Source: Tethya wilhelma (lineage: Eukaryota; Porifera; Demospongiae; Tethyida; Tethyidae). Taken from it: DNA of 64,000 nt. How positions within the stretch are numbered: position 1 is the first letter of the stretch; each line of letters starts with the position of its first letter. The DNA lies in the NCBI GenBank assembly GCA_964030475.1, contig CAXIPT010000010.1, positions 2,249,234-2,313,233 of the forward strand, read 5' to 3'. The notes under the pieces were generated by a model that ran no database searches, was not told the DNA's origin, and worked only from the letters and a program-made list of their open reading frames with translations. Both the position numbers and the translations under genes were made by a program. This document shows, in pieces, positions 44,855 through 59,776 of this stretch.

Positions 44855-46468
44855 TCATGAAATCATATTAAGGTTGACCTTTCGTAAGCTCGGTAGCGTG
44901 TCCCATATTGAGTTAATGGCTCTAGCGCTAAAACTACACCCGTAGATGTCAATGCTCTCCAGATCGCTCGTGTGATAGCCAATGTACATGAGACTCAGAT
45001 CACTCAATCTGCGACACTGTCCAATTTTCAGATGTTTGAGGCGGTGATGATTCTCTGCAATACTCTTTACTCCTTTGTCTGTGATATCTGCACAAGAAAT
45101 ATCGAGTTCTTCCAAGCTGCTTGGAATCTTTGCTTGCGAAATGCCCTCCATAGTCTCATCATCCACCCAGCTACAGTGAGATATGTTTAAACTTTGCAGC
45201 TCCGAGCATTTGTTCATGACTTGTGAAATACCAAAATTTGTGACGTTGTCAACAGATTGGAGAAGTAGTGTTTTGAGGGAGGGTATTCCGTTGGCTATTG
45301 CTAGTAGAGCCTCGTCCGAAATGGATACGCAGAAACTAAGATTGAGATATTCCAAGTGCTGCAAGTTCATCTTACTGAGGGCCTCCATTGAGCAGTCACA
45401 CATGTGGTCACAGTCTTGCATATCGAGAGACTTGAGTTCCTTGGCACCAGTGATCTGAAAGAAAGCGGTCAGATCACTCCCCGATATTAATTTGCATCCT
45501 GCAATGCTCAAGTGTTCGAGATGTCGGCAAAGATTTGACGAACTAGAACTAGAACCAGCATCGTCGTTTTCTTCCGAAGTAGCATGCACAATCTCTGAGG
45601 GCATGACTAAGTTGCATCCTTTGATGTTCAACGCTCTCAAGTTTGGTGTCTTCTCGAGTGCCGCCTGAAGTCCATCTTTGGTGATCTTGCTGCAGTAGTT
45701 CAAAGAAAGGGATTCTAATTCTGGGTATGATTTTTCCTCCTTCAAATCAAAAAGACTTGTCAACATTTCGTCTGTGGTGTAGTGGCATCCGGAAATATCG
45801 AGGGATTTGATCGTGGCGGCAAACATTTGCAGCAGGTGGAGATTTCCACGGTGATCTTTGATGCGGAGCTTTCTGATACCTCGTCTGTGAATGGAACTGA
45901 GCCTGAGGGTGGCTGTGGTTGTTCTCTCTGAGAGACGGACCGAGGCTGTTTCGTTCTTCCAAACTTTTACTCGATAGCAGATACTCTTCCACAGCCGAGA
46001 AACCTGAGGTAGTTAAAGAAAAGCAAAGAAAAAAGTATTTAATACGAGATACACTTTAACAAGAATCTAGCATCTCAAACCATGCACATGTGGATGACCA
46101 ATCTGCCCATCCACTGCAAACTCTACAGCAAGCTAGCTAGTACGTATTCTAGCCATCTTCTGAATTATAACCAACAGTGTGTCATATAAGGACATTCAGT
46201 CTGAGCTAGTTAATCAAATTTTGCATAATTTGGTATAAATTATGTTGAACTATGAGTATCTTAGGGTAAATACCTGAGCTACTCTGCCTTTGTCCTCCTG
46301 GGATAAGAACGTAAAGATGTGCTCGAGACAGTCTGGAACAAGCTCAGGCTGTGGTCTAGTAGATTGTGGAACGGCAAAAGCTTCCGTGGACAAATCGCTC
46401 TTGTTGATAGGCATGTCTGCTGCTCTTTTGTATCGACAAACTTCTGTACTGAGACGGTGCATCTTCAT
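44855..46468 (-). CDS. FBXL14: F-box and leucine-rich repeat protein, FBXL14-like
   Basis: Substrate receptor of an SCF ubiquitin ligase. Exons 46468-46274 and 46003-44855 join in phase 0, giving 447 residues. The F-box spans about residues 44-90 (ELVPDCLEHIFTFLSQEDKG, RVAQVSRLWKSICYRVKVW). The RGIRKLRI motif after it and DKGRVAQV resemble FBXL14. At least eight cysteine-type LRRs follow (LDISGCHYTTDEML, LEYLNLSFCVSISDEALLAI, LKHLKIGQCRRLSDLSL, LESIDIYGCSF). An acidic/serine insert (EENDDAGSSSSSSN) interrupts the third repeat and is unusual for FBXL14. In vertebrates FBXL14 targets Snail-type factors; the substrate here is unknown. Confidence 0.85.
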
Positions 46469-46796
46469 TACGCCTTCTGAGATCTCAAATTCTCCTTTTG
46501 AGAAGCTGATAGACTTGGTAAACTGCTAGAAAACACTCAGAATGACTCAGCAAATGTTCGGCAGATGTTTAAATGGCTGTCTCTTCAAGTGGCCAGCACT
46601 CCTGCGCTGCCAATCAAAGCAGCAGCTCCACTTTGTGGCATGGTCTGTGTTTGTGACAGCATGGCGACAGGAAGAGGCGGTGTGATAAACTACGGTCTGT
46701 GTACACAGAGCGGTTTGTTTGTAACTTAGCAAGTTTGTGCTCGCAAAAGCAGCGGTCAATCATAGCCGCGAGGTACTAATTGCTTAAATGGTTGTG
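46469..46796. other. FBXL14-like upstream region
   Basis: Probable 5' UTR and promoter. No repeat or gene identified. Confidence 0.4.
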
Positions 46797-46894
46797 GTGT
46801 TAAGATTAGCTTGCAACTGTAGTAAACAATACTTAATTGTGCTATTAACCTTCAAATGTCACAGGCTTGATCTGAATTAACCATCATTACAATA
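46797..46894. repeat. Diverged direct repeat, left copy (pairs with 59540-59640)
   Basis: About 98 bases (GTGGTGTTAAGATTAGCTTG to CATCATTACAATA) recur at 59540-59640 with a few differences. The right copy begins directly after an N. Confidence 0.85.
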
Positions 46895-47085
46895 CAGTGA
46901 AACCTCTGTTAGTGGACCCTCCGAGGTAGGGACACTGTATTATAAACCTCTCAACAAAAGACGATTCTTGGTTCCCAAATATTCCAATTCCCTATTGTAG
47001 CAATACAAACAGAACCTCTGAGAAGAGGACAACCTCTCTACAAAGGACAAACAAGCCAAATTTATATTGTCCCCAAAGTGTCCTN
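46895..47085. mobile_element. Pogo/Tigger-like MITE end, truncated at N
   Basis: Starts TA|CAGTGAAACCTCTGTTAGTG, a terminus common in pogo-type elements. The paralogous sequence at 59640 lacks it, so the insertion boundary is visible. The right end was not found. Confidence 0.6.
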
Positions 47086-50671
<3,586 letters not shown>

Positions 50672-51834
50672 CTGGAGGGTTGAAAGTGTGACCCTTGTGC
50701 AAGTGTGAGGGGGTGGAAGTGTGACCCCTGTGAGCCTGTGAGGGGGTGGAAGTGTTACCCTTGTGAGCCTGTGAGGCGGTGCAAGTGTGACCCTTGTGAG
50801 CCTGTGAGGCGGTGCAAGTGTGACCCTTGTGAGCGTGTGAGGGGGTGGAAGTGTGACCCCTGTGAGCCTGTGAGGGGGTGGAAGTGTTACCCTTGTGAGC
50901 CTGTGAGGCGGTGCAAGTGTGACCCTTGTGAGCCTGTGAGGCGGTGCAAGTGTGACCCTTGTGAGCGTGTGAGGGGGTGGAAGTGTGACCCCTGTGAGCC
51001 TGTGAGGGGGTGGAAGTGTTACCCTTGTGAGCCTGTGAGGCGGTGCAAGTGTGACCCTTGTGAGCCTGTGAGGCGGTGCAAGTGTGACCCTTGTGAGCGT
51101 GTGAGGGGGTGGAAGTGTGACCCCTGTGAGCCTGTGAGGGGGTGGAAGTGTTACCCTTGTGAGCCTGTGAGGCGGTGCAAGTGTGACCCTTGTGAGCCTG
51201 TGAGGCGGTGCAAGTGTGACCCTTGTGAGCGTGTGAGGGGGTGGAAGTGTGACCCCTGTGAGCCTGTGAGGGGGTGGAAGTGTTACCCTTGTGAGCCTGT
51301 GAGGCGGTGCAAGTGTGACCCTTGTGAGCCTGTGAGGCGGTGCAAGTGTGACCCTTGTGAGCGTGTGAGGGGGTGGAAGTGTGACCCCTGTGAGCCTGTG
51401 AGGGGGTGGAAGTGTTACCCTTGTGAGCCTGTGAGGCGGTGCAAGTGTGACCCTTGTGAGCCTGTGAGGCGGTGCAAGTGTGACCCTTGTGAGCGTGTGA
51501 GGGGGTGGAAGTGTGACCCCTGTGAGCCTGTGAGGGGGTGGAAGTGTTACCCTTGTGAGCCTGTGAGGCGGTGCAAGTGTGACCCTTGTGAGCCTGTGAG
51601 GCGGTGCAAGTGTGACCCTTGTGAGCGTGTGAGGGGGTGGAAGTGTGACCCCTGTGAGCCTGTGAGGGGGTGGAAGTGTTACCCTTGTGAGCCTGTGAGG
51701 CGGTGCAAGTGTGACCCTTGTGAGCCTGTGAGGCGGTGCAAGTGTGACCCTTGTGAGCGTGTGAGGGGGTGGAAGTGTGACCCCTGTGAGCCTGTGAGGG
51801 GGTGGAAGTGTTACCCTTGTGAGCCTGTGAGGCG
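50672..51834. repeat. 33-bp minisatellite in a 132-bp (4 x 33) higher-order array
   Basis: Monomers such as GTGAGGCGGTGCAAGTGTGA are arranged in fixed groups of four variants (two GGGGGTGGAAG types, two GGCGGTGCAAG types). The group recurs every 132 bases (for example GAGCGTGTGAGG at 50831 and 50963), about 8.5 times, almost without error. As 33 is a multiple of three, both strands are open for more than 375 codons (RGWKCDPCEPV forward; PPHRLTRVTLA reverse). The array ends at an N (51835), so its true length is unknown. Non-coding satellite is the better reading. Confidence 0.95.
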
Positions 51835-51835
51835 N

Positions 51836-54823
51836 CAAGATCTATGAGCTAGTCAGATCTGAAACTGAGGTACGTGTCAATGACTATAATCCCCTCTTGC
51901 TGTATACCTCTGGAAGGCTAATGTGGATATTCAGTTTGTTGCTGAAGATTCACTAGCTCTAGCCCACTATGTTTACTTAGTGGCTATGTGACAAAAGCTG
52001 AACGTAGCAATTTGCAGGATGTGTGGAATGAAATAGGAAGCCAAAAGTCTATCTATTCCCAGTTGTTCAGCTTTGGTTTGAGGAGCCTAAGGTTCCGTGA
52101 GTGTGGTCTCTATGAGGCTGCTGACCTCGTCCTTGGTGACCACTTGAATGAAAAGTCTTGTAGTGTCAAATACGTTGATGTTTCACTACCCAGCAAGCGT
52201 AGTCACAGGCTTAAGAGCCATAAAGAGCTTGAGAGACTAGCTAGTAGTGACCCCGACTCAGACAACATATTTGAGCTTTGTCTGATTGAGAATTATTACC
52301 CTGAGAGACCTCAGGAACTTGACGATATGTGTTTGTATGACTTTGTGAAGTCTATTGATTGGACAAGCCGGGACAAAAGTGGTCAACGAAATTACAGGAG
52401 ATTGACCAAACCCCGCTTGCCCAATCACAAACTGTTTGATCCTGAAAGGGAAGACCAGAGAGAAGACTATTTCTATTCCCTCATTCTTCTCTTTGTCCCT
52501 TTCAGAGATGAAAACACTTTGCTTCTCCCTGGTGAAACTGCTGAGCAAGCATTTCACAGGCTAGAAAATTCTAGCAGTTCCCTGCACCATGAAAAGCTGC
52601 AAAAGATGCTTAGGGCACAGTCTAAGACAAAAGAGATAAATCAAGCCAGAACAAATGATGAAAAGCCAAGTGCTGAGGATGATGGTCCTCGGGTAGAAGG
52701 AGAAGCAAAGTCAGTCATTGATGACGTCATTGATACCAGTGATAGCACAATTGATTTAGAATCAGCAGTTGCTATGCTCAATTGTGATCAAAGACGTGTG
52801 TATGAAAATGTGAAAGCCCACTTTGTGCATTTGAAAAGACATGAAAATGACCAGTGTCATTGTGACTTGAAACCACTCCACATGTTCATTAGTGGTGTAG
52901 GGGGGACAGGGAAGTCATTCCTCATCCAAACTATCAAGAAAATGATAATGTCATTGTGGCCCGAAACTGAACGTACTTGTGCCATTGCAGCACCTACTGG
53001 TTTAGCTGCTTTCAATGTTGGTGGTGTAACTGTACACCGTCTCTTTAGACTTCCTGTTGAGCATGAAGGTAAAACAGCAGGGTACTGGCCACTGTCAAAA
53101 GACCTCCACAAACTCCTTAAGACCACCCTTAAAAACACCAAGGCTTTTGTTGTAGATGAGATTTCCATGGTTTCCTCTCTCAATTTAGCCTACATTCATT
53201 TACGATTGGAGGAACTGTTTGGCAGTGACCAGTGGTTTGGTGGGAAGACCATGCTATTCTTTGGAGATGTGCTCCAATTGCAGCCAGTCAATGGTAATCC
53301 TGTGTTTGAAAGAGTAGCATAGAAATCCCTCACACTTCGGCTAGGCTGTGCAACCTCTGTGAACATATGGAGGGACACAGTTGTGTAAAATGAGTTGACC
53401 ATAAATGAGCGTCAAAGAAACGATGTTCAATACAGTGAACTGTTACAATCTGTAAGGTGTGGGTTTCCCACAAGTACGACACTTGACGTGCTGAAGGGTC
53501 GAGTGATCAATGTTCCAATTGTCAACAAGATTCATGAGCTAGAAAAGTCTGGCCAAACCCTTGTGTGTTTGTTCCCCACTAGAAAAGCTTGTGATGAGTT
53601 GAACCAGCAAATGCTCCATAGCCTTCCGTCTAAAGTTGTGGCATTGCAGTGTACTGATGATATTGATCAGACATCAAGTACACGTAAGTGGACTAAGAAG
53701 GCTACCGAGCATTTGGAAAAGCTCAACAAAGACTGTAACATGACAGCCGGTCTAGAAGCTATATACATTGCATATTGCTGTCGGTGCCCGTGTTATGCTC
53801 CGTCGTAACATTGATACTAAAGTCGGGCTGGTAAATGGTGCCATTGGTACAGTAACAAAAGTGTCCACAAACTCAGTGTCTGTCAAATTTGATAGAATTG
53901 ATAGAGTGTACGATGTTGAGAGGGTGAAAAGTAGGTTTATGGTCATGAACAAGTTCTTTGTGTTCAGAAAGCAGTTTCCCCTCATTTTGGCATATGCTAT
54001 TACTATTCACAAATGTCAAGGCCTGTCTTTAGAATGTGCCATAGTGGACCTCTCTGAGGATGTTTTCAGTCCTGGAATGGCATATGTAGCATTGTCACGG
54101 GTTAAATCCTTGACAGGCCTCTATCTCTCAGCATTCCACCCCAGTTCCATCAGTGTTAGTGTGCAGATAGCTGGTAGGAAGCGTAACTGCCCAGACTCTC
54201 ACCAAAACAGTGACTGTAAGAGAGTTTGCACTAGTGAAGATTACGAGCCCAACAGACTAGGTGTGTGGCCATTCAGTTACAACCCAGTCAGTGCTGACTG
54301 GCAGCGTAGTGTGTGTGCCCAACTGGGGTTAACATTTAGGCATGCAAATGCTGTCTCACCAGGTGGTCCAAATGTTGCTTTGAGACGCCCGAACACTAGA
54401 ACCCTAGTGAACACTAGAGGGGATGGAAATTGTTTATTTAGGGCATTTTCGTATGTCATTACTGGGTCACACACCCAGCATGGTGAAATACGAAATGCAA
54501 TAGTCAGCCATATGGAAGCAAATGACGATTTTTTCATGACCAGTCAGTACGTCGGTATTAATGTCAACTATAGTGATGTGCATGAGTATCTTGCTGACAC
54601 TAATATGGGAAGTGATGGTGAATGGGGCACATCTGTAGAAATATTTGCACTGGCTCATTTGCTCAACACACGCATCTATTCATACGGTAGGCAAAGTGCC
54701 ACATGGCAGCTACACTCTCCTAGCCATGTGGACCCCTCACTACAGTCGTGTGATACTGATTGTGCCATGTTTATTTACCATACTGGCAATCATTTCAAAG
54801 TAGTTCGAGGAATTGTATCATAA
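51836..54823 (+). pseudogene. Helitron transposon remnant: Rep C-terminus, PIF1-like helicase, OTU protease
   Basis: Helitrons are rolling-circle transposons. Part 1 (51836-51987) reads VRVNDYNPLL and, in another frame, WKANVDIQFVAEDSLALAHY, the end of the Rep-linked region, with at least two frame changes. Part 2 (51988-53322, 444 codons) holds the helicase Walker A GVGGTGKSF (about residue 300), TGLAAFNVGG, Walker B FVVDEISMVS and GDVLQLQPV. Two in-frame stops follow (53320-53322 and near 53388), then an open piece 53395-53808 and a frameshift near 53770. Part 3 (53768-54823) has AYAITIHKCQGLSL and YVALSRVKSLTGLYL (helicase motifs V and VI), then an OTU cysteine-protease domain with GDGNCLFRAF (catalytic Cys) and GNHFKVV (catalytic His). 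The HUH endonuclease is missing beyond the N at 51835. Inactive. Confidence 0.9.
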
Positions 54824-56039
54824 ATGCAAGAACTACCAATATGTAACCACCAGCTATAAAAGTGGCTGCTGTGCATTATATAGGGGAGGAAAGGGGAGGA
54901 ATGTGATGCACATGCAATTTATGCTGATTGGTATATAATTTATGCTTTCTGTCCACTCATGTCACTAGTTCTATTTGAGCACTCAGACATTACTGAAGCC
55001 CTCCCCACTTATTACATGTATGTTTATATCACATTGGGTTGAGTGGCACTCTTCGCACATTAATAAGTAATCATTCTTTGCGGATTGAGTTTGCTCTCCG
55101 CACATTAACAAGAAGTAATAATTCTTTGCGGATTGAGCTATGTGCTCACTAGTGACAATTATTAAGTGCACGTACAAAGAGATGTCCGTGTCTCTTATTT
55201 AATTTTTTTGGGCATAATGAGTGGAGCCAACTGATGAGTCCTGCCACTATAAAAAAAGGACGAAATGTCAGTTGTGCAACATGTGTTGTACTATATAGGT
55301 TGTTAACATGCATGTGTATGATGTAATTGTGGTAAAATTGTACTGTGTATAAAATGATATCATTGACTTTTAATAGTGATAATTATACAAAAATGCTGAG
55401 ATTTCTGTGAGTTCTGTGTTTGTGATACCGTCCTATCTACTTAATAAACATTTTGCAATAATTCTCCGAGTTGCTTTGATGGCAAAGGGGTACTAATGTG
55501 TGTGAACATTGTACTTAACTGATTTTTGTGATCATGATGGTTTATGTGATGTTTGTGAATTAAGATTGTTTCTTAATAACTGATTTTTGTGATCATGATG
55601 GTTTATGTGATGTTTGTGATCCCAAAGTTAAATTAACTGTCAATGCTCCAGATGCATGACTGTCCTCCCATGCAGTTCAGATTAAGGGGTCTATTAAATA
55701 ATCCAGCAGCTGAAAATCGAAGACGAAACTGTATGGACTATCTCAATTCAGGTCTACTTATGGATGATCTGCAACAGGCATGCAGCATTTCATTAACAAG
55801 TAAATTGTATGAATTGATAGGTGGTGTTCTTTATTTAGCATGAAGACCCCTCCAATTTTGGCCAATGGTGCATCGTTAACTGAGCTGAAGCAACTGCATG
55901 TCCTGAACTGAAGCTCATGCATGGTATGTTATTTGCAGGCCACTTTTCTGAAATAGGGGCTATACAAGTCTCTATCACCTCTGGTGGTAACAAATATATA
56001 CATTGTGTATGAATTATCATAATTCTGAAAAAATGGGTG
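54824..56039. other. Downstream flank of the Helitron, with short tandem repeats
   Basis: About 55048-55140 holds two near copies of a 55-60 base unit (CGCACATTAATAAGTAATCA, TTCTTTGCGGATTGAG). About 55518-55620 holds two copies of a unit of about 60 bases (ACTGATTTTTGTGATCATGA, TGGTTTATGTGATGTTTGTG). No gene supported. Confidence 0.6.
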
Positions 56040-56480
56040 GAAGATTTAATTCCCTATTCCTGACTGGACCGCTACTACCATTGCCAATCTCCTCGTGGGA
56101 ATATTATCTGCCGTCATGGTGTGCCTAAGGAACTGTTATCGGTGAGTGGAAATCCGCCAAAGAAAGTTCATGTTTTTGCTCTATGGTAGAGACCCAAGAT
56201 TACCTAAAATTATATACAGAAACAATTATTTAGAGAAATTAACAGTGACTCCCTCCTGGTTGATTTGGGCACAGACCTATTGGTTACACTCAAGAAAGCA
56301 CAGAAACTCACTTTGCAGAGCATTAAACAGGCTCAAGATAAACATTTCGACTGTCAGACTGTTAACCCAGAGTGCAAGTATTGTATTGCCGATCAAGTTA
56401 TGATATTTATCAAATTATGCCAAATGAAAAGACTGAGAAAGATCACAAGTTGGCATGGCCGTACCATAACCCCTATCTGA
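56040..56480 (+). pseudogene. Gypsy-type LTR retrotransposon integrase remnant
   Basis: Frames shift repeatedly, but pieces typical of Gypsy integrase remain: CRHGVPKELLS (about 56111-56142), FLLYGRDPRLPKI (about 56170-56208) and LQSIKQAQDKHFD (about 56311-56352). Reverse transcriptase, protease and LTRs were not found. Decayed and inactive. Confidence 0.75.
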
Positions 56481-56929
56481 AGTTCAGCTGATTGACTCAA
56501 TTCCATGCCAACATAATTATGTTTGTTGCTTATGAAAATGTTATCTGGAACGATGCATGTTAACTTGGCCGATGTAACAATTAAGATCACCTCAAGAAAG
56601 AGAAAGCTTTGCAAGATTATGAAACCAGTGATAACAAAATCTTTCTTCTCCTTGTAGTCCTGTCACAAGATCAATGAGCACAAGACAACAGAAATAATAA
56701 TTGACACTTGATTAATTTTCTGCTCCTTATCTATTGTGTATTATGGATTCGGTTAATGTTATTGATACAAGCGGTGTTTTGTTGCTAAAAATAAACATAA
56801 TGACATTTTGTGACGTATTTTGTTGATACTCAGGTACCACGTTTGGGAACGTTTGCATACTATACCCCGTGCATGTATTGTGCATTTTGCATTTACTTGC
56901 GTAATAGTACTACGTGGTCAGCTGTTATT

Positions 56930-57429
56930 AGGCCTTTGTGCAAATTATGCTTAATTTTTTGCCCATGATGCTATGCTCTAATTCTCACAATTTCACCTAT
57001 TATGCTCCACAATTTTACCTATTATGCTCAACGTTTTCGTATTAAAATCCATAATTTGTCATGCAAAATACGCAACATCTACCAACCCGGCGGATATCTA
57101 GATCTACAATACACAATATCTACCAAGATATCTAGATCAATTTTGAGTGCAATTTGACACAACTGTCATTAAGATAAGATGCCATTGTTAAGCAATAATA
57201 TAAGGTGATTTGTCTAGAATAAAAGCAGAGAGATAATTAAATTAAACCTTAACCCTTGTAGATATTCAAACCTACAATAGATAGTAAGAAAGTGTTCAAC
57301 ATTATAATTCATATTAAATGTTTTTGCTCAAATTATGCCAGGAATTCACCTATTATGCCAGCATAATTCTCTGATTCTAATGCTTACCTATTATGCTCAA
57401 AATTATGCTAGCATAATTTGCAAAGGCCT
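56930..57429. mobile_element. 500-bp MITE with 10-bp target duplication
   Basis: Left end AGGCCTTTGTGCAAATTATG; right end, reversed, AGGCCTTTGCAAATTATGCT. AGCTGTTATT is on both sides (56920-56929, 57430-57439); one more A could also be shared. The interior repeats CACCTATTATGCTC. The length of duplication suggests a Mutator-like origin. A possible relative lies near 62080-62200. Confidence 0.85.
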
Positions 57430-57439
57430 AGCTGTTATT

Positions 57440-59538
57440 ACAAGCCTAAGTAGCTCGCGCGTTATGCGTACTTAAAACTGTAAGGTTTCTGTTTACAACC
57501 AGTTGTGCAACTACTCTTATATGCATTAGATACATGCATGTGCATGTATGATGTGATGTAGTAAAATTATACTGTGCATGGATGTATAACTTTTCCTTCA
57601 AATGCTTTTTGTTGCCATTATACTCAACCATCATGTTTGTCGAAAGTAAAATAGTATCTCATTCCTAAACTGTAAGTACTCAGTTAACTGCAGTTAACGA
57701 ATCCAAACGAAACGAATCCAACGAAACGAATCCATTTTGTCGAAAGTAAAATAGTATCTCATTCCTAAACTGTAAGTACTCAGGTACCACAAATTTTATA
57801 AATTTGTTCAAAAAAGTGAATGAACAAGTATAATAAAAATTTATAAAAATTAATGAGTGTAGGAATGGGCAGTGCCATAAAAAGTAATGAAACAAGGAAT
57901 GTCACAATTTCGGCACTATCGGCACATGACTACTTCATTTTTTTATGCCCAATTTTAGTCTTCCAATGAAGTTGGCTATACCAAGTTGTAAGGAATGTCA
58001 AAATATTATGCATTACAATATGTATTATGATTTGAAGTATGAATCAGATCCACTTCAGTTTCAGTGTCCATTGTATACAGTGTTCCAAATGAAGAGAGCA
58101 AACTTTTTGAATTTGGGTTATTTGCCACTTAACTTAGCAAAACTAAGTAGGGTTGGGTTCTACATAATGAAATTAGATAATTTGATTACCAGAGAAATTA
58201 GTAAAAGATGGGCAGGGCTATCATGTGACACCTCTGCAGCTGTATGGGTCCTTTTATTGAGGTATAAAGTTTTTAGCATTTTTCTTCTACAAACCTTGGA
58301 GTTAAGCTCTGAATTTTCTTTCCAGGATAATATCCTCTGAACTGCATATTCACGGTAAATATGGGTTCTTAACTCAAAAGTCATTTTTCTAGATAACCAA
58401 AAAATCGATTTTTAGAGGGGTAAAAGTTTTTAGCATTTTATTTCTGCAATCTTGTGAGTTAAGCTCTGATTATTTCAAATAAGATAGTAGACATGTTGGT
58501 TTATTGATGATGTAAAAGTTGAGCTCTGCTCAGTGTTTAAGTAGAAGGAAAGTAGTTAGCCTGCAATACAGCCATTTTGATGATGTAATATGATGTCATA
58601 AGTGTAGTGTGCAGTTATCTGATGTCATTAACCACAACATGTTTACTATAATAATGTGCAGCTGCTATTATGCACTACCGGTATACCTTGTAGTAAATTG
58701 TCATTAATTCATTGTGATGTCATCAAAATGGTGCTAAGAATGTACTACTGCTATACTAAACTTTGCCAAAACTACTGGCTACAGACAGCTAAAGTATTTT
58801 GAATAGTAGGAATGGGCCAGCTGTCCCATAGACACAATACAAAATGTTGGTCACCATAAAAATCTAGTCAAACAAAATCAAACTTTCAGAGTTGCTCAGA
58901 GGCTCTCACTAACAGATTACCAACTGCTTACAAGTCTTGAAACTCGCAAAAAGTTTCCTCAGCACTCGTAGAGAGCGCTAGGGGGAAGCCACCATAGTGC
59001 CATTTTTGTTCATCTAACTTACGTACTTCCTAACTGACTTACTTGAAAAGCATTTCCAGAGAACCAGAATGTGTTGAGCCAACTTTGACAGCACAAAGTA
59101 AGTTCTTTTCATAGGTACTACATTCCTTGATACTCGTTTTCATCACAAATGAACCTAAACAAAAACTAGAAAGCTTTGAAACTTAGAGTATAAATTCATG
59201 TACTTTAATGTAGCCAGCTTCTTGTAGAGTTCAAAGGTCATTATCCACGTGGCATTGTTATGCGCATGCGCATTAGCCTCCTTCACTAGTATATAGTGCT
59301 GCTACTCAAGCTTTTTGTAAAGACTAACCAGTCTCTAATATTTTCCACACTGTAGTGTTGAAAAAAGTGAATGAACAAGTAGTAAAAATTTCAAAAAAAT
59401 AAGTAGTGTAGGAATGGGCAGTGCGGTAAAAAGTATTGGAACAAGGCATGTCTCAATTTCATAAAAAGTATTGGAACAAGGCATGTCTCAATTTCGGCAC
59501 ATGACTACTTCATTTTTTATACCCAACTCTTGGCTAAC
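57440..59538. other. Repeat-derived region without a gene
   Basis: A 45-base unit (GTCGAAAGTAAAATAGTATC...) occurs at about 57638 and 57738. A unit of about 150 bases (GTGAATGAACAAGTA, TAGGAATGGGCAGTG, GGCACATGACTACTTCATTT) occurs at about 57808-57960 and again at 59354-59530, where part is doubled. TGCGCATGCGCA (59261-59272) is NRF1-like and might mark a promoter of an unrecognised transcript. Ends at an N. Confidence 0.55.
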
Positions 59539-59539
59539 N

Positions 59540-59640
59540 GTGGTGTTAGGATTAGCTTGTAACTGTAGTAAACAATACTTAATTGTGCTATTAACCTTCC
59601 AATATCACAGGCTTGATTTGAATTAACCATCATTACAATA
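59540..59640. repeat. Diverged direct repeat, right copy (pairs with 46797-46894)
   Basis: Starts right after the N at 59539 and lacks the pogo-like insertion of the left copy. Confidence 0.85.
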
Positions 59641-59776
59641 ATTGGTAGATTGATCAATGTATAATGTGGACATTACGTATGTAGTCATTACAAAGTGAAA
59701 ACTGATAAAAATCAGAATTTGAGAAGATAGGATTTAATGTGTTGCTATGAGATGGCTTACAGTTATTGAGCTAACG

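Noticed and set aside
50672..51834. CRISPR array
   Set aside because: The repeats are contiguous variants without unique spacers, and the DNA is eukaryotic.
55643..55843. 66-residue frame with LRGLLNNPAAENRRRN
   Set aside because: No family match that I recognise and it lies in transposon-derived flank.
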